From assembly GCF_051020985.1 (NCBI RefSeq), contig NC_135007.1, positions 1,299,001-1,363,000 of the forward strand: a stretch of 64,000 nucleotides of DNA, written 5' to 3'. Below the pieces are notes generated by a model that did not search any database, was not told the DNA's origin, and worked only from the letters and a program-made list of their open reading frames with translations. Origin of the DNA: Nomia melanderi (Eukaryota > Arthropoda > Insecta > Hymenoptera > Halictidae). A program made the translations under genes and the position numbers. Within the stretch, counting starts at the first letter, position 1. Every line of letters starts with the position of its first letter. Of this stretch, positions 48,355 to 60,231 are shown one piece after another.

Positions 48355-51300
48355 TCACGTCGGAAGAAGCGCCAACTGCTTTACGTTCCACTTGAACGTG
48401 CCGTTTGCTGTTCGAACCGTCACCGCCCTGATGACGCCATCTGAGCCGGGGTGTATGGTTTCGATGCGTCCGAGGTCCCATTGCAGCGGCGGAAGATGAT
48501 CATTTTTGAGGACGACGAGAGATCCCGGTTTGATCTCGTGCGATCCCCTGGTCCATTTCTGCCTCACGTTGAGGTGATGAATATACTTCTTATGCCACCT
48601 GGCCCAGAAGTCCTGCTTCACTTTTTGAGTATGCTGCCAGGATGACAGGCGATTGCTCGGCATGTCGTGAAGATTCGTCTCGGGCATGCCCGTCAACGAA
48701 TTGCCGATTAGAAAATGTGCGGGAGTTAGTGCGGAAGGATTATTAGGATCTGATGAAAGTGGTGCCAACGGACGGGAATTTAGGATCGTTTCTATCTCGA
48801 TGACTATTGTATTAAAATGCTCGAACGTGTATAAATTGCCACCCATTACGCGTCGGAGATGATGTTTAAAAGATTTCACCGTAGCTTTCCAGAGACCACC
48901 GAAATTGGGGGAAATGGAGGGAATGAAGTGCCATGACATCTCCTTATCGGTAAGGAAATGTCGTAACACATCATCCCCTTGCAAATCTCGGTAGAGCCGT
49001 GTGAATTCATTATTGGCACCCACAAAATTGGTGCCATTGTTCGTGTAGATATTGCGACATATGCCCCTTCGCGAGATGAAGCGTTTCAACGCGGCGATAA
49101 ACGCTTCCGTCGTCATGTCACTGACAACCTCGAGATGGACGGCCTTGGTAGCAAAACAAACAAAAACGGCAACGTAAACCTTCACGCGAGCCCGGTTTCG
49201 ATGTTTTTTCTCCTTGACGGAAAACGGTCCACAATAATCAATGCCGCAATTGTGGAAGGGTCGAGACTGGGTGATACGGGTAATGGGTAGACGACGCATT
49301 ACATATTTCGTGCTCGGTGGACTGACGCGGAAGCAACGGATGCATTGGCGTATAATTTTGCGCACCGAGTTTTTGCCGTCGATGGGCCAGTACCGTTGTC
49401 GTACGTTGTGTAGTGTCGTGTTCAGTCCTGTATGATGGCTGTCGATATTAGTTTGTCGAATGATGAGTTCAGTTATGTGATGTCCCTTGGGCAGTAGTAT
49501 CGGGTGTTTCTGTTCGAATGGTAGGTCGGAGTTATGTAGGCGGCCTCCGACGCGAAGTATTCCCTTTTCGTCGCGGAACGGGTGTAACGGGAGCAACTTA
49601 CTTCTGGGACTCAGTGTCAAGGCGGTGTAGGTCAGTCGCGAACGCGGAAGCCTGCACGAGTTTAACAACGCATTCGTTAGCGCGGCGAATCTCCTCAACT
49701 GACAGTGGTCCGTTCGCGTGATAGTCCTTCTTGAACCTTAGACAGTAGGCCACGATTCGCTGAAGTCTCTTTATGCACGAAAACCGTTGCAAGATTCCGT
49801 CGTCTTGGACGACGTGACGTGGCGAGGCACATCACCGGTCGCGATTCCGGTACCTCCGTGGAGGGCGCGAATTTTGACTCAGGCCACCTCGAACGGTCGT
49901 GGCTGAGCCATTGTGGGCCATGGTGCCAAATCGAGGCACGAGTGAATTCCGAGGGAGTTTGTCCGCGTGAAACCAAGTCTGCCGGATTGTCATTCAAGCG
50001 TACGTGATTCCACGCGGTAATGTCGGTCTTTGTTTGAATGTCTGTCACGGGATTGGCTACAAATGTTTTTAATGTATTTGGTTCTTTATGTAACCAATTT
50101 AATACAATGGTCGAGTCAGTCCAGAAGTACGTTTGGTCGAGTCGGTACGTAAGTGCGTCGCGTACGGTCGTGTAAAGTGAAGCGAGGAGGACGGCACCGC
50201 ATAGTTCTAGACGAGCGAGAGTGGCGGACTTTAATGGTGCGACCCGAGATTTTGCGCACAACAATTGAGATTTTATGTTTTTCGAGAACTCTATTGTACG
50301 GATATAAATACAAGCTCCATAGGCTCGCTCGCTCGCGTCGCAGAACCCATGAAGCTCGATACGTCTAGCCGCGCGCTGAGACACGTGTCGTTCAAACCGA
50401 ACATGTTCCAACCGCGGCAACTCTTTAACGTACGTGGTCCACTCCGTGTGAAAAAGAGCTGGGAGTGATTCGTCCCAGTCCAAATGCATTTGCCACAATC
50501 GCTGCATCAGAATTTTTGCGCTGACGATGACCGGCGCGAGCAATCCCAAGGGGTCGAAAATTTTTGCGATCACGGAGAGAATGGTGCGTTTCGTGACCCT
50601 TTGGTTATGGTTCGAGTCGACTGCATAGATAATGTTATCGCGGCGCGAGTCTCACGATATGCCGAGGGTTTTTATCGTTGTATCGCCAAAAACCTTCGGG
50701 TGAATTTGTGAAGTGGAGAGTTCGCTGAGAAGTCGTGGATGGTTGGACACCCATTGTCTGATGTTGAGTCCGCTGCGCTTTAATAATTCGAGCATTTGAT
50801 CGCGAATGTTCAATGCTTCGACGTATGTATTTGCTCCCGTTATGAGGTCGTCCACGTGTAAGTCGCGTCGAAGAACGTCTGCCGCCACGGGATAGTCGTT
50901 TTGTTCGTCTTGCGCGAGTTGATGCAAACACCGGATCGCGAGGTACGGAGCTGAGGTCAATCCGAATGTGATCGTGTTTAACGTGTATGTCTTGACGTTG
51001 TTTTGGTCGTCTCGCCACAAGATGCGTTGATACGGACGATCTTCAGGACGTATGAGAAACTGGCGGTACATTTTCTCAATATCACCTGTTATGACTTATG
51101 CATGCATGCGAAATCGCAAAAGCAACGCCAACAGATCGTCCTGAATCGTCGGTCCGGTGATCAAGGCATCGTTGAGGGAAACTCCACTGTTCGACTTCGC
51201 GGAACCGTCAAACACTACGCGGACCTTCGTGGTTTCGCTCGACTCTTTCAGGACCGCGTGATGAGGCAGGTAGAAACCGTACGTGTCGGGGGTTTCCTCC

Positions 51301-52295
51301 TGGCTCATGTGCCCTAAGTGAAGGTATTCCTTCATGACGTTGGAATATTCGCGTTTGAGCAACGAGTCCCTTTTTAATTTCCGCTCGAGTGTTGTTAAAC
51401 GGTTCAGGGCGCGCGATCGAGATTCCGCAATGTCCCGTTCCTTTTCGTTAAAAGGTAACGCTACGACGTAACGGCCGGTGCTGTCGCGTGCAACGTTATC
51501 CTTGAAATGTTCTTCGCATTCCCGTTCCTCCAAAGTCAAATGTTGAACATGAGGACCGTCTTCCAATTCCCAGAATTTCCTTAAGTCGAAATGTAGACTC
51601 GTAAGGAAAATCTGGGCCTTGATTCGAGATTTCGCGGTCGGAACGCTCCCTCCGATGATCCACCCAAACTGTGTTTTCTGGAGAATCATGTCCGGTCCGT
51701 TTCGGGGGGAGAGACTTCGTTGCCCGATGCTCAGGCACGACAATGCAGGTCCGGTGCCGATGAGCATCTCCACGGTTCCCGGACGATGGAACTGCGGATC
51801 CACGAGTTTGATGTTCGGAGGAATGGGAATGTTCGCGCAGTCGATCTGTTGATCCGGAGTTGGACCCGAGATTTTCGGAATTGTGTAGAATGTTAACACA
51901 CGCTGATAGTTCGCCATTCTAGATTTTATTGTCGTCGTGATTAGTTTCGTGGCTACCGTGCTCATTTGATTGAGCACTTCAATGGTTGTCGCGCTCTTTT
52001 GAGCAGGTAATTTTAATTTTGCGGCGAGATTGTCGGTAATGAAATTGGCGGTGGAGCACGTGTTTATCAGCGTGCAACATTCTACTGTCCTTCCGTCGCG
52101 GTCGAGAACGTTGACGACTGCCGCGGCGAGCAGATTATTCGCAGGGACGTTGATCGCGGAGGCCGTACAAACGTGTTGTACCTTTCATGTCGTGGTTCGT
52201 GTCGGTGTTGGTCGTGTCGTGATTCGTGTCGGTGTTGATCGTGTCGTGGTTCGTGTAGCCGTTGGTCGTGACGTGGTTTGTGTCGGTACCTTTAG
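48355..52295 (-). pseudogene. pol: Element D Pol pseudogene
   Basis: Domain order as in E: protease, RT, Peptidase_A17/RNase H, integrase, DUF5641-type tail ending at 48355. The protease reads TLINTCSTANF (about 52070) with Asn in place of the catalytic Asp. RT has LHVDD (about 50870) instead of YVDD. RNase H keeps GFCDASERAYG and WTDSTIV; integrase keeps the HHCC finger, IDYCGPF and NNGTNFVG (Asn for Asp). GLWKATVK has Lys where Glu is expected. Stops: TGA near 52188, TAA at 51096-51098, TGA at 50652-50654. Frameshifts lie near 49800 and 49610. It follows gag in frame after TGA-CTA. Clearly dead, but nearly full length. Confidence 0.85.
52190..52290. repeat. 27-bp tandem repeat in D gag-pol linker
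   Basis: About 3.7 copies of a TGGTTCGTGTCGGTGTTGGT-type unit lie just after the gag stop. Read in the pol frame they give a nine-residue repeat rich in Thr, Arg and Pro. Confidence 0.65.
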
Positions 52296-53698
52296 TCATG
52301 CCTTAGCTGTCTCGTTATGACGGTGGAGTTTCGTGTTGTGTCGTCCGTGGCACACACGACATGTCCCGGATCGACAATTTTCCGTTTTGTGACCGTCTCG
52401 GAGACAGTTCAGGCACAACCCTGCTGCCTTCCGAGCCGCTTCGGTTCGCTCGGATATCGACATTGCGACAAATTTCGGGCAATGGTAAATCGCGTGCACT
52501 CCTTTGCATAGATGGCAACGCGGTAGGTTTTTCTCTTGTCGCGGTGAAGAGGGGCGCGAGGTTCGTCGTCGTGGCGAAGAAGGCGACGACGGTGGTGTCG
52601 ACCGCGGTGTTCGTTCCTTAGTGACATACGTCCGATGTCGCGTGATTTGGGAATACGTCGGACTTGTTTTCGAATGATTTTGATGCTTGCCCGACCTTTT
52701 TGGCTCCTTGTTTGGAACCTCGGAGTGGTTCCGTATTGTGTTTCGCGTCGACGTCGTGGAAACGTAGCTTTCCGTTTGGTGTGCCGTAATGTGGAGGTGT
52801 TTGAATACGTCCTCGATTTTCGGCACCTCTGTGTCGGTCAAGGTACGTTCCCACGATTTCATGGTGCCCTTCCCCATCTTTGAAATTGCGAGGCTACACA
52901 GTAGATCATTGCTGATGTCTTCTGGCGTCCGACCGAGAGCCTGCAATGATCTAATGTGCAGCTGCAAATGATTTCTTAGGGCGCAAATGGATTCCGGCGA
53001 ATCGTTTGGCATCGTCGGCGTATCGATGAGCAACGCGGCATGGCGGAGAACTAACACGCGTTTGTTATCGTATATTTCGCAGAGATGAGTCCACGCGGTT
53101 TTGTAATTGTCCTCGGTGATCGCGAATGCACCGATCGCGTCCGCGGCTTGTCCCAACAACGATAGACGCAGGTAATTCAGTTTCTGATTGTTCGCGAGAC
53201 CTGGATGGGCGTCTATCATTGTGAGAAACACGTCCTTGTACGTTGTCCAGTTTTCGAGCCTTCCGTCGAATTTTGGCAGGTCTATTTTCGGCAAGTTAAT
53301 TGAGATCGGGTGCGACGGAGACCCGATCAGGGAGGAATCGGATGTGTTGACCGGTATGCTATTTCTGGCCGGTTTCTCGAGGCTGTCTAACAACCGGCGT
53401 GCGTCCGCGAGGGCATCGTCGTAATTGTCAGTAATTGATATTAGAATTAGACAATAATTGAGGGGTCTAAACCCTCCAGATTCTCCAGGTACCCCAATTC
53501 GTCTTGGTCCCTGTTAAAGGAGTTGAAAAGACTCCGTATGCACTCAATACGCTCGCGGAGTTTGAAAGGCGCGTTTTCTGAAGGTTGTATCTTGTGCACG
53601 AAATCTTTAAACACCGTCACCTGGCCTTTGAGTGCCCGTTGTTTGTATTTGAGCATCCGGATGCGTTCATTATTGTTGGCTTCTACGTTTGTTGCCAT
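52296..53698 (-). pseudogene. gag: Element D gag pseudogene
   Basis: ATG at 53698 (MATNVEANNNERIRMLKYK) begins an N-terminal helical segment with KLRERIECIRSLF. A shift at about 53440-53465 breaks the frame. The rest is open: the capsid core with INLPKIDLPKFDGRLENW (about 53290), a basic Ser/Pro-rich linker, then CHLCKGVHAIYHC, CLNCLRDGHKTENC and CRVCHGRHNTKLH (about 52500-52330). It ends TGA-CTA at 52298-52293, in frame with pol. Closest to the gag of A in this window. One frameshift makes it a pseudogene. Confidence 0.8.
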
Positions 53699-53754
53699 TT
53701 TAATTGAAGCGAGGATCGTGTAGGAATATTTAGGAGATCGACAATTCGAAACGA

Positions 53755-53763
53755 GCTTACCTC
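53755..53763 (-). promoter_or_regulatory. Splice-donor-like site in element D leader
   Basis: Minus-strand GAG|GTAAGC between PBS and gag ATG, 62 bases before the ATG. Equivalents: A at 8955-8962 (AG|GTAGGC), E at 45834-45842 (AAG|GTAGGC), C at 11528-11533 (GTGAGT) and F at 9814-9819 (GTAAGT). Confidence 0.45.
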
Positions 53764-53885
53764 GATGATTTTCTCCCGAATTGCCTTGCAGGTGTAGGCT
53801 GGATTACTCCTGGTTCCCTTGATGTCGTCTCGATGATTGCTTCCGGCTCGTTCGTGTTGCACGCACTGCTTTCCGTAGGCCGAGG

Positions 53886-53903
53886 ATCCGGCTCGAAGGA
53901 CCA
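53886..53903 (-). promoter_or_regulatory. Primer-binding site of element D (tRNA-Tyr type)
   Basis: Plus-strand ATCCGGCTCGAAGGACCA, five bases from the LTR end at 53909. A second, mutated copy lies inside the LTR at 53925-53943. Confidence 0.75.
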
Positions 53904-53908
53904 AAAAA

Positions 53909-54740
53909 TGTATGTGCGTAACAGCTCTGGCTCGAAAGTACCAGAAAATGTTACGTTACGATCGACGGGTTGACGCTTGGTCGCGACTCGAATGGTTTCG
54001 CCATGCGTGAAGTGTTCTCTACTTGTCGAATGCGTGAAGTGAACTATTCTTGTCGAATGCGTGAGGTGAACTATCGGAAGTGACCTGTTCTTGTCGAATG
54101 CGGTGAGTGGTATCTACTTGTCGAATGCGTGTAGTGATCTGTTCTTGTCGAATGCGGTAAGTGAACTATCGGAAGTGAACTGTTCTTGTCGAATGCGGTA
54201 AGTGAACTCTACTTCGTCGGAGCTCTTGCACCCACAAGTAAACCTTTTTACCCCTCGTTCGGATGTTTGGAAGGGGATGCTGACGGAGTGGGAACAAGAG
54301 ATCGACGAAGTTTTGGATAAAAAATACATTTGACAACAGCGGGAAAATCCCGCTACTTGACGAACGTGCAAGGGTCTACTCCGATGCGAGTACGCACCCT
54401 TGTCCGCAGGTAGTCCTCGCTGTTGCGCGTACATTCGGTGAGTCAGCGAAGGAAAACCCGTTACGTGGGCCCATGTGTACGTGCCTACCTAAATGCGGGC
54501 ACCCACCCATGGCCGCGGGTAATCCTCGCCGCTGCGCGAGAATTCGTTTGGTTTATGACAGGGGCGATTTTTGTACGGGACAGAAAATGGGAGGCTGACC
54601 TGCACAAAGGCCGAAACCGGGCCCCGGATCAACTGTCCCGAACGCTCGATCGTGTTTGCGCCGTGTCATAAACCAGAGTCGTGTATCGACGTGCCGCGGT
54701 CCTCGGTATCCGTAAGGGTCCCTTGTTCCGCGACGGAACA
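53909..54740 (-). repeat. 5' LTR of element D
   Basis: 832 bp. It starts (element sense) TGTTCCGTCGCGGAACA at 54740 and ends at 53909 (TGTATGTGCGTAACAG on plus). It holds the TTGTCGAATGCG minisatellite (54003-54205) and the empty target site of E. The sequence is clearly diverged from the 3' LTR. Confidence 0.85.
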
Positions 54741-54745
54741 CTAGG
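54741..54745. repeat. Target-site duplication of element D, right (CTAGG)
   Basis: Equal to 39063-39067. Confidence 0.75.
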
Positions 54746-57700
54746 GAAGGTTGTTGTGTTATATGTCTTAAAAGAATCTTATTAGTGCACGATTGTGATT
54801 GTAGTTGTTACTGATCGAATGAAAAATCCTCGACTGCTAATTATTGATTTTAACTCTTTAATGATCATATCCGTGACATGTATGGACACGACGAATTTAC
54901 AAAGAACGGTATAGAACTTTATTGATTTCTTTATTAAGAATATGATTTATGTCTTCTATATAAATAAAAGCTTTTATCGCAAGGAATTGAATGATAACCA
55001 TTTCGGATTAGTAGTCAAATGGAATAATATTGTATATGTAGATAACTTGAGCGTTTCCAGGTTAAAGTGCAGCTATTAAATAGTCGTCATTAGGTAAAGT
55101 GTTAAATTGTATTATCTAGTGGAATTATATAGCAATTTGTAATATGTTTTAGTAACATTGACGTCTTATAAGAGTCGATAATCGTGTTTATCAAGCATTG
55201 GCTCATGGACCGGTGTTGGTCCACAACAAAATATCTATTGAAAATTTACCTATTTTAATTGGCATCTATTTGGTTACAAATTGCAATAAAAAATGTAACA
55301 TCCTTTATTGCAGTTTGCAGCCAAGTCACTGCTAATTAGGTTTTGTTTTAAACTGTCGTGCCAGAAGGCGATCTCTCCAAATTTGTAATAGGAGATTCGA
55401 TTCGAGCGCCTGGCGCGACGCGGGACTATTTTTCTTAAGAAGTGCTTAAAACACATGGCCCGATGGTGGACCATAAATTAAGTGTCCCATCGCTGGCTGC
55501 ACTCAGTCACAGCCGAACCATCGCGTAAAATAGATCTTGTATTTTAAACCACATCTCAATAAACGTACTCTTTATTTTCCTATAGCATGTTTACTGTTTC
55601 TGCTTACTGCTCCTCTGATACAAACCTCAAAATTACTACACAAACATTTTCTTTAGGATTATTGGAAATATCTAAAAATGATGGATATTCTTAGACGATA
55701 CACTCTGTATTTACATATATATATGTATATAGTTTTATGTTTTAAACATGTAATGACAAGTAAAGAAATACACCGATTATGTATTTATAAATCTTTCAGA
55801 AATAGAAAAGTGAAGCCCTTGTCTTGCTGTAGTTCACCATATGCAAATATGTTTCATAAATAAATTTCTTGCTCTGTTAACAACTGTTACTTATCGACAA
55901 TTTATTAAAAAGTCTTTCTAGTTGTCATTTTGCCTTCGATCGAATAAATACGACGGATAAATATCAGAAAATGCAACAGCCTTTGCTAAGGCTTTTGATT
56001 GTACGTATTTACTTACAGAACGACGAAATCGAAACTGCTGCGCACTTTTCCACTATAGAAAATTATACAAGCATCGTATTTGACGGAATCTTCGTACTCG
56101 ACAAAAGAGTAGCTTCTACATGGATACAAAGTACCATTTTTATTTTTATATGTATTTCTTTGAGAAAGTTTTAGGTCTGTAACGTTTAAGAAGTGCCAAG
56201 ACACTTAAAATACATATGCTTGTGAAGTTGTTGTTAATATCTACCGAGTAATGATCCGCGATATGACAGAAATTGATAATTTCTATATAATGATCAATCA
56301 TGTTTGACTGGCAAATGTTAAGCTATACAATTTTTTATTTCATCCATGTTCTGGTGCTTGATTTTAATTTAAACGAGTGATGTGTGCATGACATGTTTTA
56401 TTTAATTCCACAGAATAAGTTATCTGATAATTATTAAATGTGCGTTAACAACATTATTCTAAATTCCTTCACAGTGTCTGTGAAGAGTGTGTTATAATAC
56501 ATGAATTCCTCAAGACTCAACTTTGAATTTTTTAACACCTAACAATATTGCTTGTCTGCATTACTTACGGAATGCAGTGAACATTGAATAATTGCAACAC
56601 TCAACGGGACCGGAAGGTTGCAATTATGAAGAGGTAGAATCGAATCCATCCTAAGAAAGGAAGATTTTATCATGACGGATGTAGAAAAAGACAATGCGAG
56701 TGAAGGAGAAAGAAGACTGAGAGTCGAAGTGTTCGGAAACATTAACGGCTCGCGACGAGCTTCAGACCTTCAATTCAAAAGTCAAACTTCTTTATTTTTG
56801 ATTTTTGATGAATGAAACTTTCACCATCACGTTTAGTATGTTCTTCTGATTAAATTGACATCAAACGCGATAGAATTATGATCATCAGTACATGTATAAT
56901 AAAGGATTGAAGTTTCGGATGTAGAAAAGGACTGCGAATAGAAAAGAAAGAGACGTTGAAATCGTCGAGTTCGAGTTCAACAATAGTCAGATCATGCTGC
57001 ACCCTTCAACTGGGATCGGTCGCCGAGCGCTATAGTGTGTTAAAAGTTATAAGGAACGTGGTGGGTATAATGATGTTGCAATTCTGAAGAGGTTTCCGAA
57101 GAGGTTTGTGTAGAAATTTTCGTTATTTTACATTCGTCGAAGTAATATGCTGTAATGGGAAGAAGACGTTTGAAAGAACTTAAAATATCTCAGAAAAAAT
57201 ACAAGAATAAACCAGGTTTTTAGTCAAGAAAATTCATCCTTCGAAACTAATTAAATCATGCTATAAAGCTTTTTCACGACATACAAGATAAACAAAATAT
57301 TTAGGTAACCTCCTTCAGTTAGGACATTCTGTATAAATTCACAATTAATGTATAATCAGTAAAGTAACTTTTTGATATCCGAAAGTAATTTTCTTTCAAC
57401 GCTTGAAAGATATGATATAAATATTCTTTATATAAATGCGTATTACTTTTTTGTGATAATCTTTCATTTCTTAAACAATTTTATTTCTCGTCAATGATTG
57501 TTATTTTTTATTAACACCATGTCAGATAGTTACGTAAGATTCTGATATAAAAATTTTTGTTGAAGGTGTCATAATTTTTGTGTAATCGTAATCTGATGTT
57601 AAATTGTTACTTTTGTTATAACAACTAACGTATAAAATTAACGTATAAAATTATAACGTACAATATAAAACGCATATATTCAGTTGCACTCAACGTATTA

Positions 57701-59941
57701 AAATTGGCGCTTAATATTTTCTTTCATCAAATTGTATGAAAAGGAAGTAAACAAAGAAATTTGTATAACTTTAACACAAATACTTTAATTAAATGATGAA
57801 TTGGTTGCTAACGTGCGTTACGAATAATAGTTTACACGAGTACGTCTTCGCTTGTATTAAAATAAATTAAATTGCGTAAATTATTTTGTTTTGTTTTACA
57901 TTGTTCTGCATTTAATAACGTTCAGTAGTCTTTCCCTTTGATTATTTCACTGAAGGGGTGGAGTGTGCCAAAGTATTGAAATATTGGCTTTTGTTGAAAA
58001 ACCAGTAATGAAAGAAGGTTGTGAAAGTTGAGTACTTCATAAACACTATTTTGATATATCAATTAATGAATAGATTTATACCAGCGATTGAAAAGATTTA
58101 TGAGAGTTGAGCACTTAGTAAATATTATTTTCACATATTAATTAATAAATATTTTTATTTTGCTGTGCGTTTACATGACTGCGCTACGATATTGCGTAAA
58201 AGAGTTCTTGATCAACGTTTTGCTGCAATATTCACGAGGTATTGAGTACGATCGTTTATAAAATCTAACTGAAATTCAACGGTAGAATTTTACTGCAAAA
58301 AAAGCATTAAAGAGGATTTTAAGGAAATCTTGTTATTTTTTAAATAGGTAATGAATATCAGTAAAGTTTCATTCTACAAAACTGTATTAATATAGTAGAA
58401 GAAAATACGTATTTAACAGTAGTACAAGCAGGTGAGTAAAAATGACCTATTTCGGATTTATATTTTAACAATTACTGAAAAATGTAAATAAATGTTTTCG
58501 CTAGAAATTAGTACAGTAGATAAATACCTTAATTTAGTAATACGCAAAGAAAGGCGTAAGTGAATTGCGGTTCTGATAAATCCATTCCCATCATTTATGT
58601 AAGAACATACAAAACTATCAATTTAACTGTTCGATAGTTTGGGTATTAAAAATATCTTCTTTTAAGGCGCGTAATGAAAACGTTTAGTTGACCAAAAAGA
58701 TAATTCTGGTTTTCTCTTAATGCATTTCAGTGCGTACAAATTATATTATTATAATGCATTGTCGTAAAGACAGTTCTATGAAATTACGAAAAACACGATA
58801 CATCGGATCAGAGGCGAGCCACGCTTAAATTGAATATTAATCTTGTCCCATATCAAATTTAATACTTGCTTCATCAACAGAACCTGGTTTCCCTTGGAGC
58901 AGTATATTCATAAGCATTAATCGATAATTGCCATTTACCGGAGGTAAGCAAAGTCAACATGTTAGTTTGGCAAAGTACTGAATAGTATAATTCATTTCGG
59001 CGATTCGATCGGTTAACCTGAAACTGCGAGTTATTTAACACGTTTGCTTTTGAATAATATGCATGCGAACTGTGTTTACAATTCTAAAGCAAGAAAACTG
59101 ATTTATAGAAATGCAAGTTAACTTGATTTCCTTAAAATGCAAAACTCAAGAATTGATTTGATTAATTAATTGATTTACTAGATTGAATTGTTATATCCAA
59201 TTTTAATTGAAAATTTATAAGAACTTGTCCTAAAAATTTCATCATCATTAAGCAGCAACTTTCAGTAAAAAACAAACATTTGTTCAGTAATCCATACGTA
59301 TAAATATTACATATGGTTTCTCCATCGAGAGAAATTTTGTTCCATTAAAATATATCGGTAAATGTGGATAGTAAGTTATTATTTCCGAATTAAACAATTT
59401 TCTAGAAAATTCAAATTCTCAAGTTTTGCAATTTTTATGAACTGTCGCCAAAACTATTTTCGTCAAATAATTTTTAAGGAAATCATTATTGTTTGTCATA
59501 TGGGTCATACAGCATTACATTTAAAATAAATTCTGTTCATAGAAGTAAGGTCTAAAGCAAAAGCGCGTTTTTGGAGCATCGATGTATGATAGGAAAAAGT
59601 ACTGTGCTCGACGAGTAAATGAGCGTGATTATCAAACTTATGCTCAACGTTCCAAGAAAGTTATTAAACTGCGTAATGATCAAATTGCGTTCAAACCTTT
59701 CAACCGTTGCAATAATTTACGCAGGGATAAATTCTGTTTTAATAAAACCACATAAATACAATACATTGACTACATTTTTCTTTAAAAGCCACGTAACTGA
59801 CCGATAGTGGTCTACAGTGTACAGCAACAAAAACACATATTAAATACCAAATTATTTACAGCAGAACGATCGTTAAAAGTTTTGTCATAATTATAATATT
59901 AAGTTTATAACAAAATGAAACATTATATATACATATAAGAA
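54746..59941. other. No gene recognised, AT-rich
   Basis: A GC-richer patch at 55330-55530 could not be assigned. GGATGTAGAAAA-type purine-rich stretches occur twice (56680-56745 and 56918-56975). A broken ACTACCG-type MITE end lies at about 58616-58650. No credible exon. Confidence 0.35.
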
Positions 59942-60231
59942 TTGACCGGGGTCCAGATCTATACATTGCGTAGTCACGACCCTAACGAGCCGTGGCCGGC
60001 GAGCGATGGCCATATGGCGTCAAAGCTCTGTGCACTCGCTCTTGACGGAGATTTCCTTAACCTATCCAAAAGGAAAACCATTTTCATGCTTTCTGGGGGG
60101 GTTTCCTCTTCAGAAATTTCTGCAGAATCCAATACTGTATAGCAAATTCGTGCTAGCCAACCCACTTTTCGTAGAAGAGTAGCAGAAGACGCATCTAGTC
60201 TTTTTATACTTTGATCATCGTTTATAAGCAT
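59942..60231. other. GC-richer patch of unknown nature
   Basis: Open in overlapping frames on both strands (66 codons plus, 85 codons minus), unlike the AT-rich surroundings. No domain or motif was recognised. It could be a retrocopy scrap, an exon of an unseen gene or a mobile-element remnant. Confidence 0.3.

Larger units (their letters stand above)
39068..54740 (-). mobile_element. BEL/Pao element D with two later insertions in its 3' LTR
   Basis: Minus-strand element bounded by CTAGG duplications. Element order from right: 5' LTR 53909-54740, PBS 53886-53903, gag 52296-53698, pol 48355-52295, polypurine tract 48133-48150, 3' LTR 39068-48132. The 3' LTR is split by element E (39533-46852) and by a solo LTR (46887-47588). 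Removing both insertions and one copy of each duplication restores a continuous LTR that matches the 5' LTR. The two D LTRs differ more than those of E, and about 230 bp around 39160-39400 is absent from the 5' copy. D is therefore older, as the nesting demands. Confidence 0.85.
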
